Assembly: GCA_030446745.1 (NCBI GenBank)
Contig: JAUJMS010000010.1
Coordinates: 21,805-85,804, forward strand
Length of the DNA stretch: 64,000 nt
Direction of reading: 5' to 3'
DNA from: Egibacteraceae bacterium
Lineage (GTDB): Bacteria > Actinomycetota > Nitriliruptoria > Euzebyales > Egibacteraceae
In this document: positions 33,591-42,392 of the stretch, piece by piece
Numbering within the stretch: the stretch's first letter is position 1
Layout: each line of letters opens with the position of its first letter
Translations under genes and position numbers: made by a program
Notes under the pieces: model-generated
Database searches by the model: none
Seen by the model: only the letters and a program-made list of their open reading frames with translations
Told to the model about the DNA's origin: nothing

Positions 33591-35319
33591 CGGCGCTGCG
33601 GGCGGCGACGAGCCGGTCGCAGGCGGCCTCGAGCGCCGCCGCCTCGTCCGGGTCGGGCGTCACATCGGCCAGCGCCGCGGTGAACCGCGCTCGCTCCTCG
33701 GTGGCGAGATCGGCGAACCGTGCGAGCAGATCCTGGCGCGCCTCGGCGACCAGGGCGCGAAGGTTGGCCTCGCCGAGCAGCTTCACGAGCAGGCCCTGGT
33801 TCGCGGCACCGGCCGCCGCGGCGATGCCGACCTCCGCGCCGGTGATCCCGGCCGACGCCATCGCGAGCAGGATCGCCGAGGTCGCCGCGACGCTGACGAC
33901 CGACGAGACGACCCGCGCCTGCAGGCGTCGAGACGCTCCCGCCGACGCGACGAGGTCGGCGACGTGGCGCTGCCAGTCGCGCACGGCCGTCTCGGCGCGG
34001 TCATCCAGCCCGTCGCTGCGCCGCGGCGCGACGCCGGCGTCGGCGACCAGCCGCCGCCCAGCGGGCGTGGCTGCCCAGCGGGCGACGACCTCGGCGGCGG
34101 CGAGGTCGGCGAGCTGCCCGATGAGCCCCGCGACGGTGTCGGCGACCTCGACGCGGACCTGACGCTCCAGGCGCTGTTCCTCGCCGACGCCGACGTTGGC
34201 GAGCAGCGACTTCACCCACGCGCGCGCCTGGCCGGTCGCGGCCTCGGTCAGCTTCAGCGCACGACCGGCGCCGACGAAGCGGTCCCAGCGGGCGACGACC
34301 TCCTGGCGCAGCGGCAGCCCCTCGTCGAGCGCGGCGGCGAACTGTCGGCGGGCGTCGTCGTACGCGGCGTCGACGTCGCCGGCCAGGGCCGCGGTCAGCC
34401 GCGCCTCGTCGTCGAGCGCCTCGATGAGCGTGCCGACCTCACCGGGCACCGCGTCGAGCGCCCCGCGCAGCGTCTGCAGGCGGTGCGCGCGGCGCGCCGC
34501 GGCATCGCCGAGCGACGCGAGCCAGCCGCGCAGCTCCGTCGCGACGGTGCCCGGCAGCCGCCCGTGGCTGATGGTGGTCACCGGCACGGTGAACAGGCGG
34601 ACCGCGTCGAGGCCCTCGGCGGCGAGCTTGCCGCGGAAGTCCGCTGTCACCTCGGCGACGTCGGCGTCGTGGACCTGCGTCAGCACAACCGCCAGCGCGG
34701 TGCGCCGGGCCCGCGCGCGGCGCAGGTAACGCATCGACTCCTCGTCGGCGTACTTGCCGGCGGTGGTGAACCACAGCCACAGGTCCGCGGCGTCGAGCAG
34801 CTGGTCGGCCAGGGCGCGGTTGGCGCTGCTGACCGAGTCGACGTCGGGCGCGTCGACGACGGCCAGGCCCGGGGGGATGGCGGCGCTGCGCACGAGCCGC
34901 AGCTCGTCGCTGCTGTCCCCGCCGGCGGCCGGGGCGTCGCCCTCGACGCGCGGCAGCGCCGGCAGGACCCGGTCGCCGGCAAACCACTCGACGTCGCCGG
35001 GATGGCACACCAGCGCCGGCGCGAACGTCGTCGGCCGCAGCGGTCCGGTGGCGAGCAGCTCCTTGCCGACCAGCGTGTTGACGAACGTCGACTTGCCGGC
35101 GCCGGTGACGCCGCCGGCGACGACGAGCAGCGGTGCGTCCAGGTCGCGCAGCCGCGCGGCGTGGCCGTCGAGGTCGCGCGCGAGCCGGTCGCGCGCGGCG
35201 ACGCGCTCGGCCCGCGCGGGGTGGTCCAAGGCGAAGGTGGTTCGCGCGACGGCGGCGCGCAGCTCTTCCAACGCCTGGGGCAGTCCGGCGGTGGCCACGC
35301 TCGCGTCGGTCGATGTCAC
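33583..35319 (-). CDS. Dynamin-family GTPase, partner of the next gene
   Basis: A 578-aa protein: G1 VVAGGVTGAGKSTFVNTLVG, G2 RPTTFAPALVCHPG, G3 VVDAPDVDSVSS, G4 VLTQVHDADVAE, then a long alpha-helical stalk and one short hydrophobic stretch (SVVSVAATSAILLAMASAGI). The layout fits bacterial dynamin-like proteins involved in membrane stability. First gene of a two-gene operon with 32031-33590. Confidence 0.8.
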   Translation of the reverse strand: MTSTDASVATAGLPQALEELRAAVARTTFALDHPARAERVAARDRLARDLDGHAARLRDLDAPLLVVAGGVTGAGKSTFVNTLVGKELLATGPLRPTTFAPALVCHPGDVEWFAGDRVLPALPRVEGDAPAAGGDSSDELRLVRSAAIPPGLAVVDAPDVDSVSSANRALADQLLDAADLWLWFTTAGKYADEESMRYLRRARARRTALAVVLTQVHDADVAEVTADFRGKLAAEGLDAVRLFTVPVTTISHGRLPGTVATELRGWLASLGDAAARRAHRLQTLRGALDAVPGEVGTLIEALDDEARLTAALAGDVDAAYDDARRQFAAALDEGLPLRQEVVARWDRFVGAGRALKLTEAATGQARAWVKSLLANVGVGEEQRLERQVRVEVADTVAGLIGQLADLAAAEVVARWAATPAGRRLVADAGVAPRRSDGLDDRAETAVRDWQRHVADLVASAGASRRLQARVVSSVVSVAATSAILLAMASAGITGAEVGIAAAAGAANQGLLVKLLGEANLRALVAEARQDLLARFADLATEERARFTAALADVTPDPDEAAALEAACDRLVAARSAGG

Positions 35320-35361
35320 GGGCTGGATGTACCCACCCGGCGCCCCGTCGCCGCGCGCGCG

Positions 35362-35640
35362 TCAGCCCCCGGCCACGGCGGGGATGATCGACACCGTCGC
35401 ACCGTCACGCACGGGGGTAGCAAGCCCTTGACCGAAGCGGATGTCCTCGTCGTCGACGAAGATGTTGACGAACCGCCGGACGGCGCCACGGTGGTCGAGC
35501 AACCGCTCGGCGACGCCGGGATGAGCGGCGTCGAGCGCCGCGACGACGCCGGCGACGTCGTCGCCCGCCACCTCGACGGTGGCCTGTCCGCCGGTGACGG
35601 TGCGCAGCGGGGTGGGGATGCGGACGGTCGCGGTCATCAT
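35362..35640 (-). CDS. ThiS/MoaD-family sulfur carrier-like protein
   Basis: A 92-aa ubiquitin-fold protein ending in Gly-Gly (VSIIPAVAGG), the tail that is adenylated and turned into a thiocarboxylate in ThiS, MoaD and CysO. It also shows VRIPTPLRTVTGGQATVEVA and FVNIFVDDEDIRFGQGLATP. ATG 35640 overlaps the threonine synthase stop (ATGA), so the two are made together. In mycobacteria a similar carrier (CysO) works with a PLP fold-type II enzyme (CysM), which makes this pairing suggestive. Confidence 0.85.
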   Translation of the reverse strand: MMTATVRIPTPLRTVTGGQATVEVAGDDVAGVVAALDAAHPGVAERLLDHRGAVRRFVNIFVDDEDIRFGQGLATPVRDGATVSIIPAVAGG

Positions 35641-36881
35641 CGCTCCTGGAGCCGCACGGCGGCGGCGAACTCGTCGAGGGTCGGCGTGATCGTCGTCGTG
35701 GGGCCATACGCGTTGCCCAGCGCGTCGAGGGTTTTCAGCCCATGGCCCGAGATCACCGCGACGGTGCGCTCGTCGGGTTCGATGCGCCCCTGGGCGACGA
35801 GCTTGCGCAACACCCCGACGGTCACCCCGCCCGCCGTCTCGGTGAAGATGCCCTCCGTGCGGGCGAGCAGCGCGATGGCGTCGACGATCTCGGCGTCGGA
35901 CACGTCGTCCATCGCGCCACCGGTCCGCCGCACGGCGTCGAGGGCGTAGTAGCCGTCGGCAGGGTCGCCGATCGCCAGGGACTTGGCAATCGTGTCGGGG
36001 ACGACCGGTCGGATCGTGTCGGCGCCGCCGCGGTGGGCGGTCGCGATCGGCGCGCAGCCGCTGGCCTGCGCACCGGAGATCCGCCACGGCGTGTCCGCGA
36101 CGAGCTCGAGGTCGACCAGCTCGCCGAACGCCTTGTCGATCTTGACGAGCATGGCCCCCGACGCCATCGGCGCGACGACGTGGTCGGGCAGGCGCCAGCC
36201 GAGCTGCTCGGCGATCTCGTAGCCGATGGTCTTCGAGCCCTCGGCGTAGTAGGGCCGGACGTTGACGTTGACGAAGGCCCAGCCGTACTCGCCGGCCGCT
36301 TCGCCGCACAGGCGGTTCACCTCGTCGTAGGTGCCCTTCACCGCGACGAGGGTCGGTCCGTACACGGCGGTCGCGACGACTTTCGCCCGTTCGAGGTCGG
36401 CGGGGACCACGACGACGGCGCGCATCCCGGCCGCGGCGGCGTGCGCGGCGACGGACTGGGCGAGATTGCCCGTTGACGCGCACGCGGCGGTGTCGAAGCC
36501 GAGGCGCCGGGCGGCGGTCAGAGCCACCGACACGACCCGGTCCTTGAACGAGTGCGTCGGGTTGGCGCTGTCGTTTTTCAGCCACAGGTCCGACAGCCCG
36601 AGCGCCGCGCCGAGCCGCGGCGCCGCGACGAGCGGCGTGACGCCGGCACCCAGGTCGACGCGGTCGTCGGCGGTCGTGCCCGGCAGCTGTGGCAGCAGGT
36701 CGGCGTAGCGCCACAACGTCGGCGGGCCCTCGGCGATGCCTTCCCGCGTGACGGCGCCGCGCATCGCGTCGTAGTCGTACGCGACCTCCAGCGGCCCGAA
36801 GCAGAACTCGCACGCATGGACCGCGGCGACCTCCACGGCGTGGCCGCACTCACGGCATCGCAACCCGGTGACGTAGCTCAT
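35637..36881 (-). CDS. thrC: Threonine synthase (PLP-dependent)
   Basis: A 414-aa fold-type II PLP enzyme. An N-terminal zinc-ribbon-like part (LRCRECGHAVEVAAVHACEF CFG) precedes the catalytic domain: LWLKNDSANPTHSFKDRVVS (PLP lysine), ACASTGNLAQSVAAHAAAAG, VNVNVRPYYAEGSKTIGYEI, and a C-terminal VISGHGLKTLDALG. This matches threonine synthase, which converts O-phosphohomoserine to threonine. ATG 36881 (MSYVTGL) is preferred over the ATG-less upstream extension. A ThiS-like gene is coupled behind it, leaving open a sulfur-transfer variant activity. Confidence 0.85.
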   Translation of the reverse strand: MSYVTGLRCRECGHAVEVAAVHACEFCFGPLEVAYDYDAMRGAVTREGIAEGPPTLWRYADLLPQLPGTTADDRVDLGAGVTPLVAAPRLGAALGLSDLWLKNDSANPTHSFKDRVVSVALTAARRLGFDTAACASTGNLAQSVAAHAAAAGMRAVVVVPADLERAKVVATAVYGPTLVAVKGTYDEVNRLCGEAAGEYGWAFVNVNVRPYYAEGSKTIGYEIAEQLGWRLPDHVVAPMASGAMLVKIDKAFGELVDLELVADTPWRISGAQASGCAPIATAHRGGADTIRPVVPDTIAKSLAIGDPADGYYALDAVRRTGGAMDDVSDAEIVDAIALLARTEGIFTETAGGVTVGVLRKLVAQGRIEPDERTVAVISGHGLKTLDALGNAYGPTTTITPTLDEFAAAVRLQER

Positions 36882-36909
36882 CGCAGTCCTCGCCTCGGAA
36901 CGTAACAAC

Positions 36910-36930
36910 GCCTCCCGACGAGCGGGAGGC
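36910..36930 (-). promoter_or_regulatory. Hairpin in the thrC leader
   Basis: gcctcccgacgagcgggaggc folds as an 8-bp perfect stem with a 5-base loop, 29 bp upstream of the thrC ATG on the minus strand. There is no T-run, so it is not a standard terminator. It may affect translation or transcript stability. I see no known riboswitch core. Confidence 0.35.
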
Positions 36931-37130
36931 GGCGGCGAGCGATCGCGACCATCTTCCCCCGTGCGGGGCCGGATGTCGCACCGTCCCGACCGCGCGGGCG
37001 CGCGAGCGGGGGGTTGCGGAGGCGTCAGCGGGCCGGGTCCCTCAGCCTCTCGTGATGGCGTGCGTATGCGGTTGTGTGCCCAACCTTGACACTGCCGGGG
37101 GGCTGCCGCAACCCGACGGTCGGCCGCGTC

Positions 37131-37784
37131 TTACCCCGGCCAGTCGGCGCCGACGAGGACGTGCAGGTCGACGCTGTCGCTGAACGCCGTGTTCGGCGCC
37201 ACCTCGCCGAAGCGCTCGTCGCGGTCGCGCAGCGCCTCGGCCTCCGCCTCGTGGCCGTCTGTGGCGAGCACCGTCGTGGCCGCAACATCGGTTCCGGCCG
37301 GGTTCACGACGACGACGTCGTAGCCGAGGTCACGCAGCGTCTCGGCGGCGTCGGCCGCCTGCTCGCCGGTGCCCACACCGTCGAGCACCTGGACGCTGGT
37401 CTGCGCCGGCGGCGGAACGTCGTCGTCCCGCCGCGCGACGTCGTCGCCCCGCTTCTTGTCGTCTTCACCGTCCTCCAGCTCGGGGATGGTCAGCTTCTCC
37501 TCCGGCTCTGGGCGGCGCGCCGGCCGCGGACGCTTCGACGGCGCCGCACGCGGGCGCGGGCGGGCGCTGCGCTCGGGCGTCGGCGCGGCGCTCGCCGTGG
37601 GCGCCTCACCGCTGACTCCCGGTTCGAGTACCACCGCGGGACCGCCGCTGCCGTCGTCGCGGCCGAGTTGCGTCAACACGCCGGTGACCAGCGCCGTGAC
37701 GGCCATGGCCACCAGCCCACCCGCGACCGCCCGCCCGAGCGAGCGGCGGAACGAGTCGTCCCCTGGCGACGTGTGACGGGCCAT
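37131..37784 (-). CDS. Membrane-anchored LytR C-terminal domain protein
   Basis: A 217-aa protein: basic start, one transmembrane helix (AVAGGLVAMAVTALVTGVLT), a ~90-residue Pro/Arg/Asp-rich linker and a C-terminal LytR_C domain (TSVQVLDGVGTGEQAADAAE, TLRDLGYDVVVVNPAGTDVA). It follows a DUF3263 gene with one base between. The same two-gene order is known in mycobacteria (Rv0430-Rv0431), which supports the assignment. It likely acts at the cell wall. Confidence 0.8.
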   Translation of the reverse strand: MARHTSPGDDSFRRSLGRAVAGGLVAMAVTALVTGVLTQLGRDDGSGGPAVVLEPGVSGEAPTASAAPTPERSARPRPRAAPSKRPRPARRPEPEEKLTIPELEDGEDDKKRGDDVARRDDDVPPPAQTSVQVLDGVGTGEQAADAAETLRDLGYDVVVVNPAGTDVAATTVLATDGHEAEAEALRDRDERFGEVAPNTAFSDSVDLHVLVGADWPG

Positions 37785-37785
37785 C

Positions 37786-38052
37786 TCAGCGCCCGGTGCG
37801 CTCCCCGAGCGCTCGCGCCGTGCGCTTGCTGCGGCGCTCGTCGCGGCGCCGGCGCAGCCGCTTGACGGTCAGCGGGTCGTACGCGGCGGCGGCCGGCAGC
37901 TCCACGATCCGCGCGACGAGCTGGTAGTAGCGCGCCGGCGTGACGCCGAACACCCGGCGGATCGCCACGTCCTTTGCCCCACGGTGCACCGGCCAGTCAC
38001 GCTCGAAGTCCAGCACCGCACGCGCGCGCTCATCCAGGCCCGGAGTCGTCAT
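37786..38052 (-). CDS. DUF3263 protein
   Basis: An 88-aa basic helical protein: LDERARAVLDFERDWPVHRG, AKDVAIRRVFGVTPARYYQL, RRRRDERRSKRTARALGERT. This is DUF3263, a putative DNA-binding protein family of actinobacteria, encoded directly before the LytR_C protein. ATG 38052 is used; the tRNA-Thr gene is divergent. Confidence 0.85.
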   Translation of the reverse strand: MTTPGLDERARAVLDFERDWPVHRGAKDVAIRRVFGVTPARYYQLVARIVELPAAAAYDPLTVKRLRRRRDERRSKRTARALGERTGR

Positions 38053-38117
38053 GGTGCAAGTCTAGGAAGGCGACCCGCGCCAGGTGTGCAAGCGCCGCCG
38101 TTACGCTGTCGCGGAAC

Positions 38118-38191
38118 GCCGGGGTAGCTCAGTTCGGCAGAGCAGCGCTCTTGTAAAGCGAAGGTCGTGGGTTCGACTCCCATCCCCGGCT
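38118..38191 (+). tRNA. tRNA-Thr (anticodon TGT)
   Basis: A complete cloverleaf of 74 bases: acceptor gccgggg/ccccggc, D-arm gctc...gagc, anticodon loop cttgtaa with TGT, T-arm gtggg-ttcgact-cccat, discriminator t. The top pair of the anticodon stem is a G-A mismatch. CCA is not encoded. Confidence 0.93.
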
Positions 38192-38315
38192 CAGCGTCTT
38201 CCCTGTGCGGCCGACTAGCCGTCAAGGCTCCACAAGGAGCCACGAGCGTTCGAGTACGACGTGGTCGTGATCGGTGCCACCGGACGGTGGGTCACCGGAT
38301 GGATTGGAGGCTCTC

Positions 38316-38987
38316 GTGACCGAGGTCGAGGCCGTGCCCCTGCGTGCGGTGCTGCTCAACTGCACCTTGAAGCGCTCCGCAGAGACGTCGAACACCGAGG
38401 CGCTGATGCGCCAGGTGACGGCCTGGTTCGACACCATGAACGTGACCAGCGAGATCGTTCGCGTCGTCGACTACGACGTGCGGTTCGGCGTGACCTCCGA
38501 CGAGGGCGACGGCGACGAGTGGCCGCTGCTGCTCGCCAAGATCAAAGCGGCCGACATCGTGGTCATCGGCACGCCGATCTGGTTCGGCGTACGCAGCAGC
38601 GTCGCGCAGATGGTCATCGAGCGACTCGACGGCACCTACGCCGAGCACAACGAGGTGGGGCAGTATCCGCTGTACAACAAGGTCGGCGGTGTGGTCGTGA
38701 CCGGCAACGAGGACGGTGCCCACGCCGCGGCCGAGACGACGCTGTTCAACCTCACACACCTGGGTCTGACGATCCCGCCCAACGCCGACACCTACTGGGT
38801 GGGTGACGCCGGTCCTGGCCCGTCCTACATCGAGGCCGGCGGCGCCGACCACGACTACACGAAGCGCACCACGCGGTGGATGGCGCACAACCTCGTGCAC
38901 GTGGCGCGCATCCTGCGGGCCCATCCCATCCCGCCCGAGGGCAACACCCGCGAGCAGGAACATGAACACAAGCCCCACATCGGATGA
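38316..38987 (+). CDS. NAD(P)H-dependent flavin (FMN) reductase, flavodoxin fold
   Basis: A 223-aa flavodoxin-like protein from GTG 38316 behind GGAGG. Motifs: RAVLLNCTLKRSAETSNTEA (phosphate-binding loop), ADIVVIGTPIWFGVRSSVAQ (FMN loop), KVGGVVVTGNEDGAHAAAET. It probably reduces quinones or FMN with NAD(P)H. A degraded flavodoxin-type gene lies at 30.8 kb, but it is not obviously a copy. Confidence 0.8.
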   Translation: MTEVEAVPLRAVLLNCTLKRSAETSNTEALMRQVTAWFDTMNVTSEIVRVVDYDVRFGVTSDEGDGDEWPLLLAKIKAADIVVIGTPIWFGVRSSVAQMVIERLDGTYAEHNEVGQYPLYNKVGGVVVTGNEDGAHAAAETTLFNLTHLGLTIPPNADTYWVGDAGPGPSYIEAGGADHDYTKRTTRWMAHNLVHVARILRAHPIPPEGNTREQEHEHKPHIG

Positions 38988-39039
38988 CAGACGACCGTCA
39001 CACGGTGAGTTCAAAGCCACGACCGTGTCCCACAACCGT

Positions 39040-39189
39040 CGAGGTGTCCGGAGGCGAGCGCATCTTCACGGCGGCGGCCGAGCCGAAGGGCGTTCATGCC
39101 CTTGCTCGACGGACCATCTCCTGACCTCGCGGCACGCCGCCTATCGTGCGCTGCGCGCGCTGGTCGACTGGTTCGACGCGACGCTGTGA
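39040..39189 (+). pseudogene. C-terminal remnant of an alpha/beta hydrolase
   Basis: Two frames give the typical end of an (OsmC-linked) alpha/beta hydrolase: GGERIFTAAAEPKGVHALA, then after one frame change DHLLTSRHAAYRALRALVDW FDATL and the stop at 39189. DHLL would hold the catalytic His. No N-terminal part is found upstream. It lies in the 265-bp gap between two oxidoreductase genes. Confidence 0.4.
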
Positions 39190-39252
39190 TCGATCCGGCA
39201 GGCGCGACCGTACGCCTTCTGCGCCAGGATCGCGGTGTCGGTCGGACTGGCG

Positions 39253-40656
39253 TCAAGCGATGCCCCGGTCCTGTTCGAGCAGACGAAGCCAGACCTCGCT
39301 GACGGTGGGGAAAGCGGGCACCGCGTGCCACAGCCGGTCGAGTGAGATCTCGGCGACGATCGCGATGGTCGCCGCGTGCAGCATCTCGCCAACGCCCGGA
39401 CCGGTGAACGTGGCGCCGACGACCACGCGGCGCGCCTCGTCGACCACGAGCTGGGCGACCCCCTCGACGTCCTTGCCCCGCAGCGCACCTCCGGCTGCGC
39501 TGGTCAGCGCGACCTGTAGCACCTTCACCCCGAGGCCGCGTTCCTCGGCCTGGGCCTGCGTGAGCCCGACCGCCGCGATCTGGGGGTCGGTGAAGACCAC
39601 GCGCGGGACGGCGATGTCGTCGGCGATGTCGTGGCGGTCTTTGCCCGCGATGACGTCGCCCACGAGCCGAGCCTGGTACTTGCCCTGGTGGGTCAGCAGC
39701 GCCCGACCGTTGACATCACCGACGGCGTAAAGCCAGTCGCCGTCGACGCCCTGCACCCGTAGCCGGTCATCGGTCTCCAGGTAGCCGCCGGCTTCGAGGC
39801 CGACGGTCTCGAGGCCGATGTGGCGGGTGTTCGGGGTCCGGCCGACCGCGACCAGCAGCTCGTCCCCCGTCAGCTCCCGGCCGTCCTCGAGCGAGATCGT
39901 GACCGGACCGTCGACGCCCTCGCGTGCCGCCTTGACCATCGTCGCGCCGGTCAGCACCTCGATCCCCAGTCTTTCCAACGACGCGCGCAGCAGGTCGGAC
40001 GCGAACGGCTCTTCGGCGGGGACCAGCCGGTCCTGCATCTCGACGATCGTCACCTGCTCAGCGCCGAGCCAACGCCAGGCCTGGGCCATTTCGACCCCGA
40101 CCACACCGCCGCCCAGGATCAGCAGCCGGCCGGGGACCTCCTTCGCGCTGGTGATCTCGCGGTTGTCCCACACCCGGATGTCACGCAGCCCCTCGACCGG
40201 CGGGATCGCCGCACCGGAGCCGGTGGCCACCACGACCGCCTTGTGCGCGCGCAGCACGAGGGTGGCGTCCTCGGTGTCGACCTCGACGATGCGCTCACCC
40301 GCCAGACGCGCCACGCCGCGCACGAGGTCGCAACCGATGCTCTCGACCCACTGCGCCTGGTACTTGTCGTCCCAGTGAGCCGCGAACTCGTCGCGACTGT
40401 GCAGCGTCCGCTCGACGTCGACGTCGCCGGTCACGGCTGCGGCCGCGCCCGGCACCCGCCGGGCCTCCGCCAGCACCTCGCCTGGGCGCAGCAGCGCCTT
40501 GCTCGGCATGCACGCCCAGTAGCTGCACTCCCCGCCGACGAGGGCCGACTCGACGAGGGCCGCCGACAAGCCGTTGTCGATCGCGTACCAGGCGGCGTTC
40601 TCGCCGGCAGAACCGCCGCCGATCACGACGACGTCGTACTCACGGTCCGTGGCCAC
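39253..40656 (-). CDS. FAD/NAD(P)-dependent disulfide oxidoreductase
   Basis: A 467-aa class I pyridine nucleotide-disulfide oxidoreductase. FAD site [20 protein letters not shown], redox pair [16 protein letters not shown] (C-x4-C), NAD(P) site [20 protein letters not shown], second FAD motif [20 protein letters not shown] and a C-terminal [14 protein letters not shown] with the dimer-interface His/Glu region. It resembles mercuric reductase/lipoamide dehydrogenase relatives of unknown substrate. Confidence 0.85.
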   Translation of the reverse strand: MATDREYDVVVIGGGSAGENAAWYAIDNGLSAALVESALVGGECSYWACMPSKALLRPGEVLAEARRVPGAAAAVTGDVDVERTLHSRDEFAAHWDDKYQAQWVESIGCDLVRGVARLAGERIVEVDTEDATLVLRAHKAVVVATGSGAAIPPVEGLRDIRVWDNREITSAKEVPGRLLILGGGVVGVEMAQAWRWLGAEQVTIVEMQDRLVPAEEPFASDLLRASLERLGIEVLTGATMVKAAREGVDGPVTISLEDGRELTGDELLVAVGRTPNTRHIGLETVGLEAGGYLETDDRLRVQGVDGDWLYAVGDVNGRALLTHQGKYQARLVGDVIAGKDRHDIADDIAVPRVVFTDPQIAAVGLTQAQAEERGLGVKVLQVALTSAAGGALRGKDVEGVAQLVVDEARRVVVGATFTGPGVGEMLHAATIAIVAEISLDRLWHAVPAFPTVSEVWLRLLEQDRGIA

Positions 40657-41134
40657 AGTGGTTCCTCTCTTTTTGGGTCGCCATCACAGGGAAACACGCC
40701 AGCAGCGACAACTCAGCGTGCCGGTGGCGAGTTCCCGAGCCCGGACGGGGCGTCGACACGACGACCGGCAAGTCCGCGGTCCGTTCGATGGAGCTCGGCG
40801 ACGGGGCCCGCGGGTGCGCCGCGCTGCCCGTAGCCGAGCAGGCCGTCAATGACGACGTCCGCGGCGAACTCGTCGTCGGCGACGGCGAGGGGAACGGCAG
40901 GCGTTCTCGCCTATCGGACTCGTCAGCGCCGCCTGGGCGATCACAAAAGGCCGAAGGGCGCGCGAGCGCCGAAGGCGGGGCGTAGACGACGAACTGCCGA
41001 ACGCACCACGGTCAGAGGCGACGAGCCGTCAACATACGCCGTCGTGATAGGACTACCGGCAAAGCCGGGCCGCCGCTTCCCACCCGTTCACGCGGGTGGG
41101 GAAGCGGCGGGCCTCCTCTCCAAAGAACAGCCCG
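40657..41134. other. Intergenic stretch, only a hairpin recognised
   Basis: About 480 bp between the oxidoreductase start and the end of a broken secreted-protein gene. No ORF shows family-like sequence. A short imperfect hairpin accggcaaagccgg lies at about 41055-41068, followed by the strong hairpin listed separately. Confidence 0.4.
41070..41111 (-). terminator. Strong hairpin downstream of the broken secreted-protein gene
   Basis: ccgccgcttcccacccg ... cgggtggggaagcggcgg forms a ~17-bp GC-rich stem with a small loop and one bulge, 24 bp beyond the minus-strand stop at 41135. There is no T-run, but position and strength fit a transcription end point. Confidence 0.5.
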
Positions 41135-41734
41135 TCAGCGCGTGCTGTGGCTGTAAGCTCCCCGATTCGGAGCCCGATCCGCGCACAGGACCGACACGCC
41201 CCCCTGCGTACCGCACGCGGGGTCCTTGTCGCCCCGGTACGTGCTTTCAACGTAGTAGCGGTATGCAGTCACGCCATCCCCCAACAACTGTCTGGGGAAC
41301 TGTACTTTTAGAAGCTGCGCGGTCCAGGCCGCCACACCTTTGCATAGCCGGTCACACGCTCGGTTCGAGTATTCTTCATCTCTGCGAAGAGGCTGCCGTC
41401 ACTCGCCTCCGCAACGGTTAGCACACGGTCGGGTCTCCGGTCCCCGCGTGTGTCAAACAAGATATCGAAGTTTCCAAGATCGTCGTTGCCACGGCTCGTG
41501 AGTGACGCCACGATGTGTCAGCAAGCGCTGCGGCGAGTCACCGAGCACGGCATGACCATGCTCGACGCGTCTGATGTCCAACAGGCCGTCGGCGTCCCGC
41601 GGATCGCTGAAGCCGGCGCGGTCGGCGTAGGCCGCCGGCGGCGTCGCGAACAGCGTCAAGGCGGTCGTCGACATGATCAAGAAGACGACCAGCAGCAGAG
41701 GACCTCGAGTGGAGTGTCCCTGGTGTGCGTACAT
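41135..41734 (-). pseudogene. Secreted protein of unknown function, frameshifted twice
   Basis: Three minus-strand frames join to a ~198-aa exported protein. ATG 41734 gives a signal peptide (LLLVVFLIMSTTALTLFATP PAAYA) and DRAGFSDPRDADGLLDIRRV. After a shift near 41520 follows SRGNDDLGNFDILFDTRGDR RPDRVLTVAEAS. After a second shift near 41330 follows VQFPRQLLGDGVTAYRYYVE with two cysteines and a stop at 41135. This matches a group of actinobacterial secreted proteins that I recognise only by pattern; function unknown. Confidence 0.6.
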
Positions 41735-42197
41735 ATTGTGCCCAGCGTTGGAAGGGCGGCGCGCCGAAAAGCACAGCCGCATCGCAGCGCCGCCCACCAT
41801 GCCGCCCGTTGCATGCGCTTGGAGTGGAGGTCGGCCACGACCGGGGGTCTGCCCTCAACCGCTCGATCGGCCTACGACCGCCAGTCTTGCGAGGAACGGC
41901 GGTTCTGTGAAAGGTACGCAGCGCTGGGCGCTTTGTCGACAGTCGGGTAATTTCTCGGTTGGCCCCACTCGCGGCGTTGCGCGCACACGGACGCGATGGA
42001 GGCGCGAAGTGGACGCGGCGGGCTGAGGACCCTTCATCGCCGCAACGCCCGCGCCGGGCAGCTCGTCAAGGGTGGCGGCCGCAGCCCACGTCAACGTCGA
42101 AGACCGCACCGACCAAATGCGCCGAAGACGCGTCCACTGGCACGGCTTGTAGCATCATGAGACGCTGCTCTGGATGCCGTTGATCGGGGACGTGACG
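41735..42197. other. Intergenic stretch before vapB
   Basis: About 460 bp with no supported gene. Near the right end, ttgtagcatcatgag (42148-42162) holds a TAGCAT hexamer that could be the -10 box for vapBC. No clear -35 box is seen. Confidence 0.35.
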
Positions 42198-42392
42198 ATG
42201 CGAACGACGCTCGCCCTCGATGACGAGTTGCTTGCGGAGGCGCAGAGGCTCACGGGCACGAGTGAGAACAGCGCGCTCGTGCGTGAGGCGTTGCGGGCTT
42301 TGATCCAGCGGGAGAGCGCCCGACGTCTGGCCAGGCTCGGCGGTAGCGAGGCCGCGCTCCAGGCCCCGAGACACCGTACCGAACCCTCGTGA
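42198..42392 (+). CDS. VapB-type antitoxin (ribbon-helix-helix)
   Basis: A 64-aa protein, MRTTLALDDELLAEAQRLTG followed by TSENSALVREALRALIQRES, the DUF2191/VapB ribbon-helix-helix DNA-binding pattern. ATG 42198 is the standard start. It overlaps the toxin GTG by four bases (GTGA). The antitoxin is intact while its toxin is broken. Confidence 0.85.
   Translation: MRTTLALDDELLAEAQRLTGTSENSALVREALRALIQRESARRLARLGGSEAALQAPRHRTEPS

Noticed and set aside
32070-33683. 537-aa plus-strand ORF
   Set aside because: Exactly antisense to the YfjP-type GTPase with G1-G4 motifs; no domain is visible.
33163-35949. 928-aa plus-strand ORF
   Set aside because: Antisense shadow of the GTPase, ThiS and thrC genes; it has no family motifs and consists of low-complexity Arg/Ala/Gly-type sequence typical of high-GC opposite frames.
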